Part shown: positions 8,115 to 14,425 of the stretch, one piece after another
Numbering within the stretch: the stretch's first letter is position 1
How the letters are laid out: every line of letters starts with the position of its first letter
Assembly: GCA_001805565.1 (NCBI GenBank)
Contig: MHGM01000012.1
Span: 1,309-18,811, forward strand
Reading direction: 5' to 3'
DNA: 17,503 nucleotides
DNA from: Omnitrophica WOR_2 bacterium RIFCSPHIGHO2_01_FULL_52_10
GTDB taxonomy: Bacteria; Omnitrophota; Gorgyraeia; Zapsychrales; Zapsychraceae
Program-made: the position numbers and the translations under genes
Notes under the pieces: model-generated
Told to the model about the DNA's origin: nothing
Seen by the model: the letters and a program-made list of their open reading frames with translations, nothing else
Database searches by the model: none

Positions 8115-8229
8115 TCGTAAGTAATAAGTCGTAAGTCGTAAGTAATCAGCCGTAAATTGCAGGTCGTAAGTGGTAAGATAAAAAACATCGAAGTTTTTAC
8201 TTACGACTCATCGCTTACGACTTACCACC
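8114..8229. repeat. Intergenic word-repeat palindrome upstream of ftsA (word GTCGTAAGT)
   Basis: The spacer between ftsQ and ftsA is filled by copies of the word GTCGTAAGT. Forward copies start at 8114, 8128, 8135 and 8163, with a degenerate copy (GCCGTAAAT) near 8149. Inverted copies follow as ACTTACGAC at 8199-8207 and CTTACGACTTACC from 8214. AAAAAC and GTTTTT flank a short loop near 8180-8197, so the transcript could fold into a long hairpin. It starts on the last base of the ftsQ stop and ends 28 bp before the ftsA start. No clear Shine-Dalgarno sequence follows it. Confidence 0.85.
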
Positions 8230-8257
8230 AAAGTTCCGTTAGCATAGCGATTACATT

Positions 8258-9481
8258 ATGATACGTGAGAAACATTATTGCGGTCTGGACTTAGGCGCGC
8301 AGAAGATCAAAGCGGGAATTTTAAAGGTCAAAGACGCCACGCAAATGGAGCTCATCGGCATTTATGAACAGAAAACCGCGGGGTTTCGCGACGGCGCGGT
8401 GAGCGACCTCGGCGAATTGTCCGACTGCATCCACGCCACGGTGCACACCCTTCTTCAAAAAACCAACCTCAAGCTCAAGGAAGTGCAATTGGGAGTGGGT
8501 TCGGAATTAATTGAAATACGCGAGGGCGGCACCACCATTCCCTTAGTCGACCGTACCAACAAAATAATCACCCAGCGCGACATGAAAAAGGTCAACGACC
8601 AGGCACGGCTCTTGAGCCTGAAGATGGATGAGGAAATTCTTCACGATCTGCCGCAGCAATATTTAGTCGATGAAGTCAACAAGGCGCTTAACCCCGGCGG
8701 GCTTTACGGGCGAAAGCTCGGTGTGCAGTCTTTGATGATTTTCGCCAACACCAATCGCATCCGCAATATCGTGCGCGCGGTCCACCAGGCGGGCTACGAA
8801 GTGCCCAACATCTTTTTCGCCAGCTACGCAGCCGGCGAAGTGGCCCTTGATGACGCCGAACGCGCGCAAGGGCGTGTTTTGATCGACATCGGCGCCAGGG
8901 CAACGAGCGTTCTGTTGTTTCAGAACAACATCTTAAGGCGTTTAAAAAAGATTGAGATCGGCGGGGATACCTTCACCCGGGGCATCGCGGAACAATTGAA
9001 CCTGCCGCTGGATCTCGCCGAAGAGATCAAGCGTTCCTACGCCGCCACGCTGGAGGCGTATCATTCCAACGACGAAGAGATCCTCGTCAAGCGCGACAGC
9101 GCTTACAAGCCCGTCAAGGGCAAAGATATTTGCGCGGCCATTGAGCCCCAGATTCAGGAATTGCTGGAGAATATCCAGAATGTTTTGCGCGAGTTCGGTG
9201 TCTTAGACGATTTGGAAATGGGCATTGTAATGACCGGCGGCGGATCTTTACTGACCGGGCTCATTGAACGTGTCAGCCAGGCCACGCGCCATCCGGCGCG
9301 CCTCACCAGGATGAACGTGACCTCGGCCCGCAGCCCAGGCAACGCCGCGCTTTTTGCCGGAGTGGTGGGCCTCGCGAAAAGCGGGTTCAAACAAAGTTTA
9401 CGCTACGCGCTTTCTCCCGACGGCCACTGGCGCGCAAATCTCGCCAACCGGTTCCGAGAGCTTTATCACGAGTACTTTTAA
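8258..9481 (+). CDS. ftsA: Cell division protein FtsA (actin-like ATPase)
   Basis: FtsA is an actin-fold protein that anchors FtsZ filaments to the membrane and recruits later divisome proteins. The 407 residues carry phosphate-1 (CGLDLGAQKIKAG, residues 8-20), phosphate-2 (VLIDIGARATSVLLF, 207-221), GGDTFTRGIAEQL (235-247) and the adenosine motif (VMTGGGSLLTG, 324-334). The FtsA-specific 1C subdomain lies between about 85 and 165. The C-terminal segment GHWRANLANRFRELYHEYF (389-407) is amphipathic and resembles the known FtsA membrane-targeting helix, so the membrane anchor looks present. No obvious Shine-Dalgarno site precedes the ATG, which is separated from ftsQ by a repeat-filled 143-bp spacer. 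The expected partner gene ftsZ does not follow. The assignment is secure. Confidence 0.95.
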   Translation: MIREKHYCGLDLGAQKIKAGILKVKDATQMELIGIYEQKTAGFRDGAVSDLGELSDCIHATVHTLLQKTNLKLKEVQLGVGSELIEIREGGTTIPLVDRTNKIITQRDMKKVNDQARLLSLKMDEEILHDLPQQYLVDEVNKALNPGGLYGRKLGVQSLMIFANTNRIRNIVRAVHQAGYEVPNIFFASYAAGEVALDDAERAQGRVLIDIGARATSVLLFQNNILRRLKKIEIGGDTFTRGIAEQLNLPLDLAEEIKRSYAATLEAYHSNDEEILVKRDSAYKPVKGKDICAAIEPQIQELLENIQNVLREFGVLDDLEMGIVMTGGGSLLTGLIERVSQATRHPARLTRMNVTSARSPGNAALFAGVVGLAKSGFKQSLRYALSPDGHWRANLANRFRELYHEYF

Positions 9482-9544
9482 TCTTGTCTGCTTCTTTCTC
9501 GCATTAATTAGGGAAAGCAAGATTAATCCCCGAAGGGGGGTAAC

Positions 9545-9588
9545 CAATAAAGGCAATAAAGGGGAAGCAATAAAGGGCAATAAAGGGG
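9545..9588. repeat. Four direct repeats of CAATAAAGG downstream of ftsA
   Basis: The 9-mer CAATAAAGG occurs at 9545, 9554, 9568 and 9578, the first two being directly adjacent. The run leads straight into the GGACAC palindrome at 9587. The spacer 9482-9706 holds no convincing gene. Before the repeats there is only a small CCCC-GAA-GGGG hairpin near 9528, with no T-run to call a terminator. Confidence 0.85.
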
Positions 9589-9621
9589 ACACAATATTTA
9601 ATTGAAATAAGTAATGTGTCC
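9587..9621. repeat. REP-like palindrome (GGACACA ... TGTGTCC)
   Basis: GGACACAATATTTAATT is followed by a nearly complementary arm ending TGTGTCC, giving a hairpin of about 17 bp per arm with a few mismatches and almost no loop. From memory, GGGACAC/GTGTCCC palindromes with an A/T-rich centre resemble REP-type elements associated with Y1-family (RAYT-like) transposases in other environmental bacteria. No such transposase gene is in this window. It could also work as a bidirectional mRNA 3' end for ftsA. Confidence 0.7.
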
Positions 9622-9706
9622 TGAATTTTGGGCAAAAGAAATTTTTAAATTTATTTGACGAAACGCCTGTGATAAGGAGAATAAGCTTGGCACGCCGGTA
9701 CGGAGC

Positions 9707-10057
9707 CTACTTTTCCCGGACGCGCAGGCGGCTTAGGTGGTAGGTGATATCTTTCAAGAGGTTCCCGATACGCTGGATGCCGCTGAAGATAAACAGCAGC
9801 CAGAACGAATTCAAGAGGATCAGCAAGACCACGATCGTCATGTTGACCGACTGCGCGGCTAAAATGCGTTCGGTGGGCGTCCCGGTTTCAGGGACATGGT
9901 AACTGGAATCGATCACGTTGAACATGTTCACGAACCAGACCAGGAATATAGCGACGAGGATGATCTGGAAGAACATGAAATAGAAGTGGCGCATGAGCCA
10001 CTTGGCGGTCATGTTGTCCCAATAGCGGATTGTGGCAAGGATGTTTTTATAGGACAT
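9707..10057 (-). CDS. Hypothetical two-helix membrane protein
   Basis: I do not recognise this 116-residue protein. It is the only minus-strand gene I support here. It begins with a soluble, basic stretch (MSYKNILATIRYWDNMTAKW) and has two clear hydrophobic helices at about residues 26-46 and 71-92. Between them is a short loop containing HVPETGTPTER, and the C-terminal tail is basic (HLSRLRVREK). The ATG is preceded on the minus strand by an AAAGAGAA purine stretch that can act as a ribosome binding site. A possible promoter is TTGCTT, 16 bp, TAAAAT (the -10 is at 10078-10083 on the minus strand). It is divergent from the response regulator gene, with 92 bp between them. The hydrophobicity pattern and initiation signal support a real gene; no function can be given. 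Confidence 0.7.
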   Translation of the reverse strand: MSYKNILATIRYWDNMTAKWLMRHFYFMFFQIILVAIFLVWFVNMFNVIDSSYHVPETGTPTERILAAQSVNMTIVVLLILLNSFWLLFIFSGIQRIGNLLKDITYHLSRLRVREK

Positions 10058-10135
10058 AAATTTTTCTCTTTAAACATATTTTAATGGAGTCACTATCAAA
10101 AGCAACAGGAATTAGGAGTTTTTGCCTGTTCTGAG

Positions 10136-10142
10136 AAGGAGG
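10136..10142 (+). promoter_or_regulatory. Strong Shine-Dalgarno site for the response regulator
   Basis: AAGGAGG lies 7 nt before the ATG at 10150. It is one of only two consensus ribosome binding sites seen in the window and fixes the start. Upstream, AACAGG (10104-10109) and CCTGTT (10125-10130) form a short inverted repeat of unknown role. Confidence 0.85.
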
Positions 10143-10149
10143 GGACAAC

Positions 10150-10533
10150 ATGAGCGATGCCACGCCACCCAAAATACTGATCATTGATGATTCAAAACTG
10201 GCCATTATGATGCTCCACGACGGGTTGCGCCAGAACGGGTTCGAGGTGGTGATCGCCTCCGACGGTGACGAGGGGCTGCAGATGCTCCGGCAGGAATCGC
10301 CGGATCTCATTATCCTCGACATGCACCTGCCTTCCATGAGCGGGCGCGAATTCCTCAAAGAGCTCAAAGCCCTTTCTTATGACCCGCCGATTCCCGTCAT
10401 TGTGCTGACCGCCAGCGAGCCGGTCCAGGATTTGGCCACCGACTCAATCGTGCGTGCCTGCTACCAGAAACCCATGCCCGTCGCGCAACTGGTCGCCAAG
10501 ATCAACGAATGCCTGCAAGCGCAAAATGGTTGA
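10150..10533 (+). CDS. Stand-alone response regulator receiver domain protein (CheY-like)
   Basis: The 127-residue protein is a single receiver (REC) domain with no output domain. It shows the acidic pair Asp13-Asp14 (LIIDDSK), the phosphoacceptor Asp57 (LIILDMHLPSMSG), the conserved Thr87 (VIVLTASE) and Lys107 (YQKPMP), so it should be phosphorylatable. Single-domain regulators act by protein-protein contact, for example in chemotaxis or phosphorelays. No histidine kinase is nearby, so the partner is unknown. The start is fixed by a strong AAGGAGG site. It diverges from the membrane protein gene to the left, and its 3' end overlaps or abuts the next gene. The residues argue for an active receiver; the pathway cannot be inferred. 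Confidence 0.93.
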   Translation: MSDATPPKILIIDDSKLAIMMLHDGLRQNGFEVVIASDGDEGLQMLRQESPDLIILDMHLPSMSGREFLKELKALSYDPPIPVIVLTASEPVQDLATDSIVRACYQKPMPVAQLVAKINECLQAQNG

Positions 10534-11456
10534 CCCATTCGACGGCGCTCAGGGTCAACCCTGAGCGAAGCCGGTCTTTTCAGACGAGAATAATCGAAGG
10601 GTTGATTTGTTGTGGATATGGCATTCTGCTTGGGCTTGTCCTCGCAACTGTACCCACCCAGGCGGATGTTCAGCCTTTGCGCGCGCATTTTATCGACGTG
10701 GGATATGCCGATGCCATTTTGCTTGAATTCCCCCCTCCTGCGGGGAGGGGCCTGTCGGCGGATGCCACGACGATGCTTGTGGACGCCGGCGACGCCAGGC
10801 ATTCTTCCCGCTTGATGTCTTATCTTAAAGTTAATCAAATCCGGAGAATCGACACCGTTGTGATCACGCATCCTCACCAGAATCATTTCGGTGGACTCCG
10901 CAAGGTCGCCGGCCGGATACCCATCGGCCGGGTGTTCCATAATGGCGACCCTGATGCGGAAAAAGGATATTCTGCGCTTCTGGCGTATTTGGAGCGCAGA
11001 CATGTCCCTGTTGAAATTGTACGGCGCGGGCAAACTCTGCAACAGCTCCCGGCTTCGGTAACGGTGGAAGTCCTCAATCCGCCGGATCTCAACGACAGTC
11101 CCAACAACAACGCACTTGCGCTGCGGATCAAGCACGGCAGGGTATCGCTTTTGCTTTTGGCCGACATCGGTCCGGACCGGCAAGACGCCTTATTGCAGGC
11201 GTTCCCGGATATTCGGCAGGCGGACTGCGTCCTTATCCCGCACCACGGCGGGCCGTTGGGCGGCGCCTTCATCGAAGCCTTTCAGGGAAAATTGCTCATC
11301 GTCTCCACGGGTCCCAACCGCTGGGGTTTGCCGCGCGAAGACCAGTTAAAAAAATTGAGTGACACCATTTATCGTACGGACAAAGACGGCACCATCGTTG
11401 TGGAAAGTGACGGTGTCGCGTTGAAGGTCGTCTCATGGACCCAAAACGACCATTAA
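10509..11456 (+). CDS. ComEC/Rec2-type metallo-beta-lactamase-fold protein, probably exported
   Basis: The protein resembles the stand-alone competence-type metallo-beta-lactamase-fold family. It has HFIDVGYADAILLEF (residues 60-74; DVGQGDA is usual), TMLVDAGD (88-95), the metal motif HPHQNH (121-126), LLLADIG (215-221) and LIPHHGGP (242-249). The usual HxHxDH has Asn125 instead of Asp, so the second metal site may be altered. Hydrophobic residues 32-48 followed by TQA suggest a signal peptide or anchor. The start is uncertain. ATG 10509 gives 315 residues but places a palindromic repeat in the first 30 codons. The in-frame TTG at 10602 starts at the hydrophobic segment but lacks a well-spaced ribosome site. 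Residues 75-84 also correspond to a CCCCTCC/GGAGGGG hairpin (10732-10750). The substrate is unknown. The last 22 bp overlap the VanZ-like gene. Confidence 0.8.
   Translation: MPASAKWLTHSTALRVNPERSRSFQTRIIEGLICCGYGILLGLVLATVPTQADVQPLRAHFIDVGYADAILLEFPPPAGRGLSADATTMLVDAGDARHSSRLMSYLKVNQIRRIDTVVITHPHQNHFGGLRKVAGRIPIGRVFHNGDPDAEKGYSALLAYLERRHVPVEIVRRGQTLQQLPASVTVEVLNPPDLNDSPNNNALALRIKHGRVSLLLLADIGPDRQDALLQAFPDIRQADCVLIPHHGGPLGGAFIEAFQGKLLIVSTGPNRWGLPREDQLKKLSDTIYRTDKDGTIVVESDGVALKVVSWTQNDH
10530..10606. repeat. Nested palindrome with CTCAGGGT core at the start of the MBL-fold gene
   Basis: The core CGCTCAGGGT (10546-10555) is perfectly complementary to ACCCTGAGCG (10558-10567) across a 2-nt loop. 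Outer arms TTGACCCATTCGA (from 10530) and TCGAAGGGTTGA (to about 10605) are also partly complementary. Similar CTCAGGGT...ACCCTGAG palindromes are, as I recall, dispersed in many bacterial genomes and are often mistranslated as an LRVNPERSR peptide, exactly as happens here. It straddles the receiver stop and the uncertain start of the next gene. Confidence 0.85.
10732..10750. repeat. Short GC hairpin inside the MBL-fold gene
   Basis: CCCCTCC at 10732-10738 pairs with GGAGGGG at 10744-10750 across a 5-nt loop. It encodes a Pro/Gly/Arg stretch placed between the DAILLEF strand and TMLVDAGD, where family members usually have only a short turn. It may be another in-frame repeat insertion. Confidence 0.6.
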
Positions 11457-11965
11457 GGAAAAAATACTGGGCGTGGGCGACCGGCTGGACGCTGGCCATT
11501 TACGCGACGCTTTACCCCGTGCGTCCGGTCTGCGAATTCCTCAAAAAAATTATTCCTTTTGACCTTTGGGTCAATATCCTTATCTTCGGCTGTCTGTCCG
11601 TAATCGCGGCTTTTTTCCCTCGTAAATACAAGATGACAAACGGGTTCGGATATGTTCTACTTTTATTAGCCATATCCGGCTATGCGTATGGACTTGTGAC
11701 GATCCCGTATCCGGAAGAAAAGATCCATTTCATCGAATACGGGATTTTGGCGTATCTGATTTTTCGCGCCCTGCAGCTGGATCAGGGGGCGCGGGCGGCT
11801 TACGCCGGCGCTTTCGCGCTGACCGCGGCACTGGGCTGGGGGGATGAGGGGATCCAGCACCTCTTGCCCAACCGGTATTACCAAACCTCCGACGTTGTCC
11901 TCAATGCGGTGAGCGGTTTATTGGGATTAATACTGGTATACGTTTTTCAGCGCACAGGGAGTTAA
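11435..11965 (+). CDS. VanZ-like family membrane protein
   Basis: The 176-residue protein has a basic N-terminus and about four hydrophobic helices (about 13-28, 44-62, 71-90 and 155-172), plus weaker ones between. The VanZ-like signature is clear: EKIHFIEYGILAYLIF (residues 95-110) and the later GWGDEGIQHLLPNRYYQTSDVVLNAVSG segment (134-161). VanZ is named from teicoplanin resistance, but most family members are of unknown function, so no resistance role should be inferred. The ATG at 11435 lies 22 bp inside the upstream gene, with GAAGG 7 nt ahead, which fits translational coupling to the MBL-fold gene. Both are membrane or export linked. Confidence 0.88.
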   Translation: MDPKRPLRKKYWAWATGWTLAIYATLYPVRPVCEFLKKIIPFDLWVNILIFGCLSVIAAFFPRKYKMTNGFGYVLLLLAISGYAYGLVTIPYPEEKIHFIEYGILAYLIFRALQLDQGARAAYAGAFALTAALGWGDEGIQHLLPNRYYQTSDVVLNAVSGLLGLILVYVFQRTGS

Positions 11966-11971
11966 TACAAA

Positions 11972-13114
11972 GTGCCCGCACAAAATTATCAAAAAGACTT
12001 CGCGTCCTTCGACGGAAAAATCTGGCTCAATGCCGCCAGCGAAGGGCCGCTGCCCCTGGCCGCGGACAAAGCGCTCGCGCAGGCGGTCGCCTGGAAGATG
12101 AAGCCGTATCTTCTGGATATGGGAAAATTCGTCACCACCGTGACCGGTCTAAAGCGCTCCATTGGCCGGCTTTTGGGCGTTGATGAGGCGGACGTGATCT
12201 TGGGTAACAGCGCTAGTTACGGGCTGCATCTGTTGGCCAACGGGATCCCCTGGAAGAAAGGCGACGAGATCCTCACGATGCAAAACGATTTTCCCACCAA
12301 CATTTTGCCCTGGCTGGCCCTGGAGAAAAAAGGCGTTATCGTGCGCCAGATCAAACCCAAGGGCAGAGTGCTCGAGCCCGAAGAGCTGCGTAAATTCGTG
12401 AACGCCCGTACCAGATTGTTGTGCCTCTCGCACGTCCACACTTTTAGCGGACACGTCCTGGACGTTGCTGGCTTCGCGCAAATCTGCAAGGAAAGAGGGA
12501 TTCTCTTCGTGTTGAACCTTTCCCAGTCACTGGGCGCGATGCCGGTCGACGTCGGGAAATTTTCCGTAGACGCGGTGGTGAGCGCCGGGTATAAATGGCT
12601 TTGCGGTCCTTACGGCACGGGATTTTGCTGGATCAAGCCAAGGCTGCGCAAAAGCCTCACTTTGAACCAGGCGTACTGGGCCGCGATGCTTTCCAGAGAA
12701 GACCTGCTGGAGGAATGTCCTTTAAAGCTCAAGGACATTCAGAGCGCGCGGCGTTTTGATGTTTTCGGCACGGCGAATTTCTTTAATCACGTCCCTTTGA
12801 AAACGGCCATCGATTACTGGCTCGAAAGCGGGCTGGAGAATGTCAAGGCCTACCACGATACTTTAGTCGATCGTTTTATCGCGGGGTTGCGGGGCTCCGA
12901 CTACGAATTGATCAGCCCCGAAAAGGGGGAAAAGCGTTCCAGCCTCATCGTCTTTTCGCACGCTGACCGCAACCGCAATACGCAGATCTACGAGATCCTT
13001 CTCTCTCGTGGCATTTACACCGCGTTGTGGAAGGGCAACATCCGCGTTGCCCCGCATGTGTACAACACAGCACAGGAGATCGACCAGACCGTCAAGGCGT
13101 TAAGAGAGATCTAA
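11972..13114 (+). CDS. Class V aminotransferase / cysteine desulfurase-like PLP enzyme
   Basis: This 380-residue fold-type I PLP enzyme starts at GTG 11972, six bases after the VanZ-like stop. Family features are WLNAASEGPLP (residues 18-28), LGNSASYGLHLLANG near 77-91, LSHVHTFSGHVLDV (152-165), LNLSQSLGAMPVDV (181-194) and the PLP lysine Lys208 in SAGYKWLCGPYGTGF. The class V pattern normally has Asp three residues before the Gln (DxxQ) to contact the PLP ring nitrogen; here it is Asn182 before Gln185. No active-site cysteine loop typical of IscS/SufS can be pointed to, so a general class V label (desulfurase, epimerase or kynureninase relatives) is safest. The reaction is unknown. It may share a transcript with the VanZ-like gene. 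Confidence 0.85.
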   Translation: MPAQNYQKDFASFDGKIWLNAASEGPLPLAADKALAQAVAWKMKPYLLDMGKFVTTVTGLKRSIGRLLGVDEADVILGNSASYGLHLLANGIPWKKGDEILTMQNDFPTNILPWLALEKKGVIVRQIKPKGRVLEPEELRKFVNARTRLLCLSHVHTFSGHVLDVAGFAQICKERGILFVLNLSQSLGAMPVDVGKFSVDAVVSAGYKWLCGPYGTGFCWIKPRLRKSLTLNQAYWAAMLSREDLLEECPLKLKDIQSARRFDVFGTANFFNHVPLKTAIDYWLESGLENVKAYHDTLVDRFIAGLRGSDYELISPEKGEKRSSLIVFSHADRNRNTQIYEILLSRGIYTALWKGNIRVAPHVYNTAQEIDQTVKALREI

Positions 13115-13131
13115 GAAAACAATCAAACACC

Positions 13132-13138
13132 AAGGAGG
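13132..13138 (+). promoter_or_regulatory. Consensus Shine-Dalgarno site fixing the nirK start
   Basis: AAGGAGG ends 5 nt before ATG 13144. It decides this start over an in-frame ATG at 13027, which would overlap the upstream gene by 88 bp and bury the signal peptide behind 39 residues. Confidence 0.9.
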
Positions 13139-13143
13139 CAGAC

Positions 13144-14346
13144 ATGGACAACAGACACGGTTCTTGGCACAAAACTCGACAGAGGTATATTGGGGGGAGT
13201 ATTCTTGGTCTTGTCACGGCGGTATCGCTGTTGGGCATTTCCGCCCGTGCCGAGGAGAATCTGAAGATAGCCAATGTGAAACTGCCGAAATTGCGGGAAC
13301 AGGCGGTGTTGACTTATGCGCCGGCCGTTCCGCCGCCCATCCAGCGCAAAGTTCCGGCTGTTGTCGAGGTGCATATGGATTCTACCGTCAAGACGGTGGA
13401 GATCAAACCGGGAGTGACCTATAAATACTGGACGTTCAACGGGGACGTGCCTGGACCGTTTATCCGTGTGCGCGTCGGAGATGTATTGGAAGTGCACAAT
13501 ACCAACAGCGACCAAAGCGGGATGCCTCACAATATCGATTTTCACGCGGTGACCGGCCCCGGCGGCGGCGCTCCGGTGACGACGGTGGTCAAGGGCGAGG
13601 AGCGTGTCGCCTGGTTTAAAATGCTTCATTCGGGATTGTATGTGTATCATTGCGCGGCCCCGCCGGTCATGGACCATATCGCCAACGGGATGTTCGGGCT
13701 GATCCTGGTTGAACCGGGAAAAGGCCTGTCCAAAGTCGACCGGGAATTTTACGTGATGCAGTCTGAGGTCTACGGCCGGTTTAAAGAAGTCCCGAAGGAG
13801 GAAAAGACCGCTGAAGCCAAGGTTGAAGATGATTTTTGGTCTGAAGAGAATACGGGTGACGGCCACGGTCACGGCGAGGAAGCCAAACCGGAAGAGAGAG
13901 GCGAACTGATTTTTTCTCATCAGGAGGGGCTGGATGAGCATCCGAAATATATATTTTTTAATGACAAATACGGTAAACATGTTGGTGAAGGGATGCTCAA
14001 GGCCAAGGTCGGCGAAAAGGTGCGGATCTTCTTCGGCAACGCCGGCCCCAATATGATTTCTTCGTTTCACGTGATCGGAGAGATCTACGACAACGTTTAC
14101 CGCGAGGGAGATCTGGTCAGCAAACCCGGCCACAGCATCCAGACCACCTTGGTCCCCGCCGGAGGTTCCACAGTCGTTGAGTTTGGCCTGGAGGTTCCCG
14201 GCAATTATACGCTCGTTGACCACGCGATCTTCCGTGTTGAAAAAGGGGCGGTCGGATTTCTGGAGGCCGCGGGCGATCCTAACCCTTCGGTCTATGTTTC
14301 CGACCAGGACGCCGCCGTCTGCGCGGGCTGCAAGGTTCATCCCTAG
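13144..14346 (+). CDS. nirK: Copper-containing nitrite reductase, AniA/NirK type, periplasmic
   Basis: NirK reduces nitrite to nitric oxide, usually as a trimer outside the cytoplasmic membrane. From ATG 13144 the protein has 400 residues, with a Sec signal peptide cut near residue 36 (SARA). Two cupredoxin domains carry all ligands: type 1 copper His129, Cys170, His178, Met183 (MPHNIDFH; YHCAAPPVMDHIANGM); type 2 copper His134, His169, His360 (LVDHAIFR); catalytic Asp132 and His309 (SSFHVIGE). The YHCA...HIANGM spacing is closer to Neisseria AniA than to the Alcaligenes type. Two oddities are an acidic insert between the domains (about residues 212-262, with a DGHGHGEE stretch) and a tail ending CAGCKVHP, with a CxxC but no CxxCH haem motif. 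No other denitrification genes are in view, so it may serve nitrite detoxification or partial denitrification. Confidence 0.93.
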   Translation: MDNRHGSWHKTRQRYIGGSILGLVTAVSLLGISARAEENLKIANVKLPKLREQAVLTYAPAVPPPIQRKVPAVVEVHMDSTVKTVEIKPGVTYKYWTFNGDVPGPFIRVRVGDVLEVHNTNSDQSGMPHNIDFHAVTGPGGGAPVTTVVKGEERVAWFKMLHSGLYVYHCAAPPVMDHIANGMFGLILVEPGKGLSKVDREFYVMQSEVYGRFKEVPKEEKTAEAKVEDDFWSEENTGDGHGHGEEAKPEERGELIFSHQEGLDEHPKYIFFNDKYGKHVGEGMLKAKVGEKVRIFFGNAGPNMISSFHVIGEIYDNVYREGDLVSKPGHSIQTTLVPAGGSTVVEFGLEVPGNYTLVDHAIFRVEKGAVGFLEAAGDPNPSVYVSDQDAAVCAGCKVHP

Positions 14347-14384
14347 AGATTTCATCCCTAGGGAGGAAATCCGTAGCGACGGAT
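14336..14384. repeat. Direct repeat and two hairpins across and after the nirK stop
   Basis: TTCATCCCTAG occurs at 14336-14346, ending in the nirK stop, and again at 14351-14361. The second copy begins a hairpin, ATTTCATCCC-TA-GGGAGGAAAT (14349-14370, one mismatch). A second hairpin, ATCCGT-AGCG-ACGGAT (14369-14384), follows. There is no T-run, so a classic intrinsic terminator is not supported; RNA 3' end stabilisation or a REP-like insertion is possible. Confidence 0.75.
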
Positions 14385-14425
14385 CCGGCGCGGCGACAAT
14401 GAGCCTGGCGCAATTAGCCGAGACG

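Noticed and set aside
8114..8229. CRISPR array
   Set aside because: The repeated words are only 9 bp, have no regular unique spacers and are followed by inverted copies; no cas gene is near.
9687..9743. An 18-residue frame starting TTG with AAGGAGA 7 nt upstream, rich in Arg
   Set aside because: The ribosome site is good but the frame is tiny, overlaps the 3' end of the opposite-strand gene and matches nothing I recognise; TTGACG at 9655 has no convincing -10 partner.
11435..11965. Glycopeptide resistance determinant
   Set aside because: The VanZ-like domain alone is common in environmental bacteria; no vanH/A/X genes are present and Ddl is an ordinary-looking D-Ala-D-Ala ligase part.
13123..14355. 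Long minus-strand open frame opposite nirK (410 codons)
   Set aside because: The plus-strand frame has complete NirK motifs and a strong ribosome site; the minus frame shows no family signature and is a codon-bias shadow.
14347..14384. Intrinsic terminator after nirK
   Set aside because: Two hairpins are present but no T-run follows either, so I describe them as repeats and not as a terminator.
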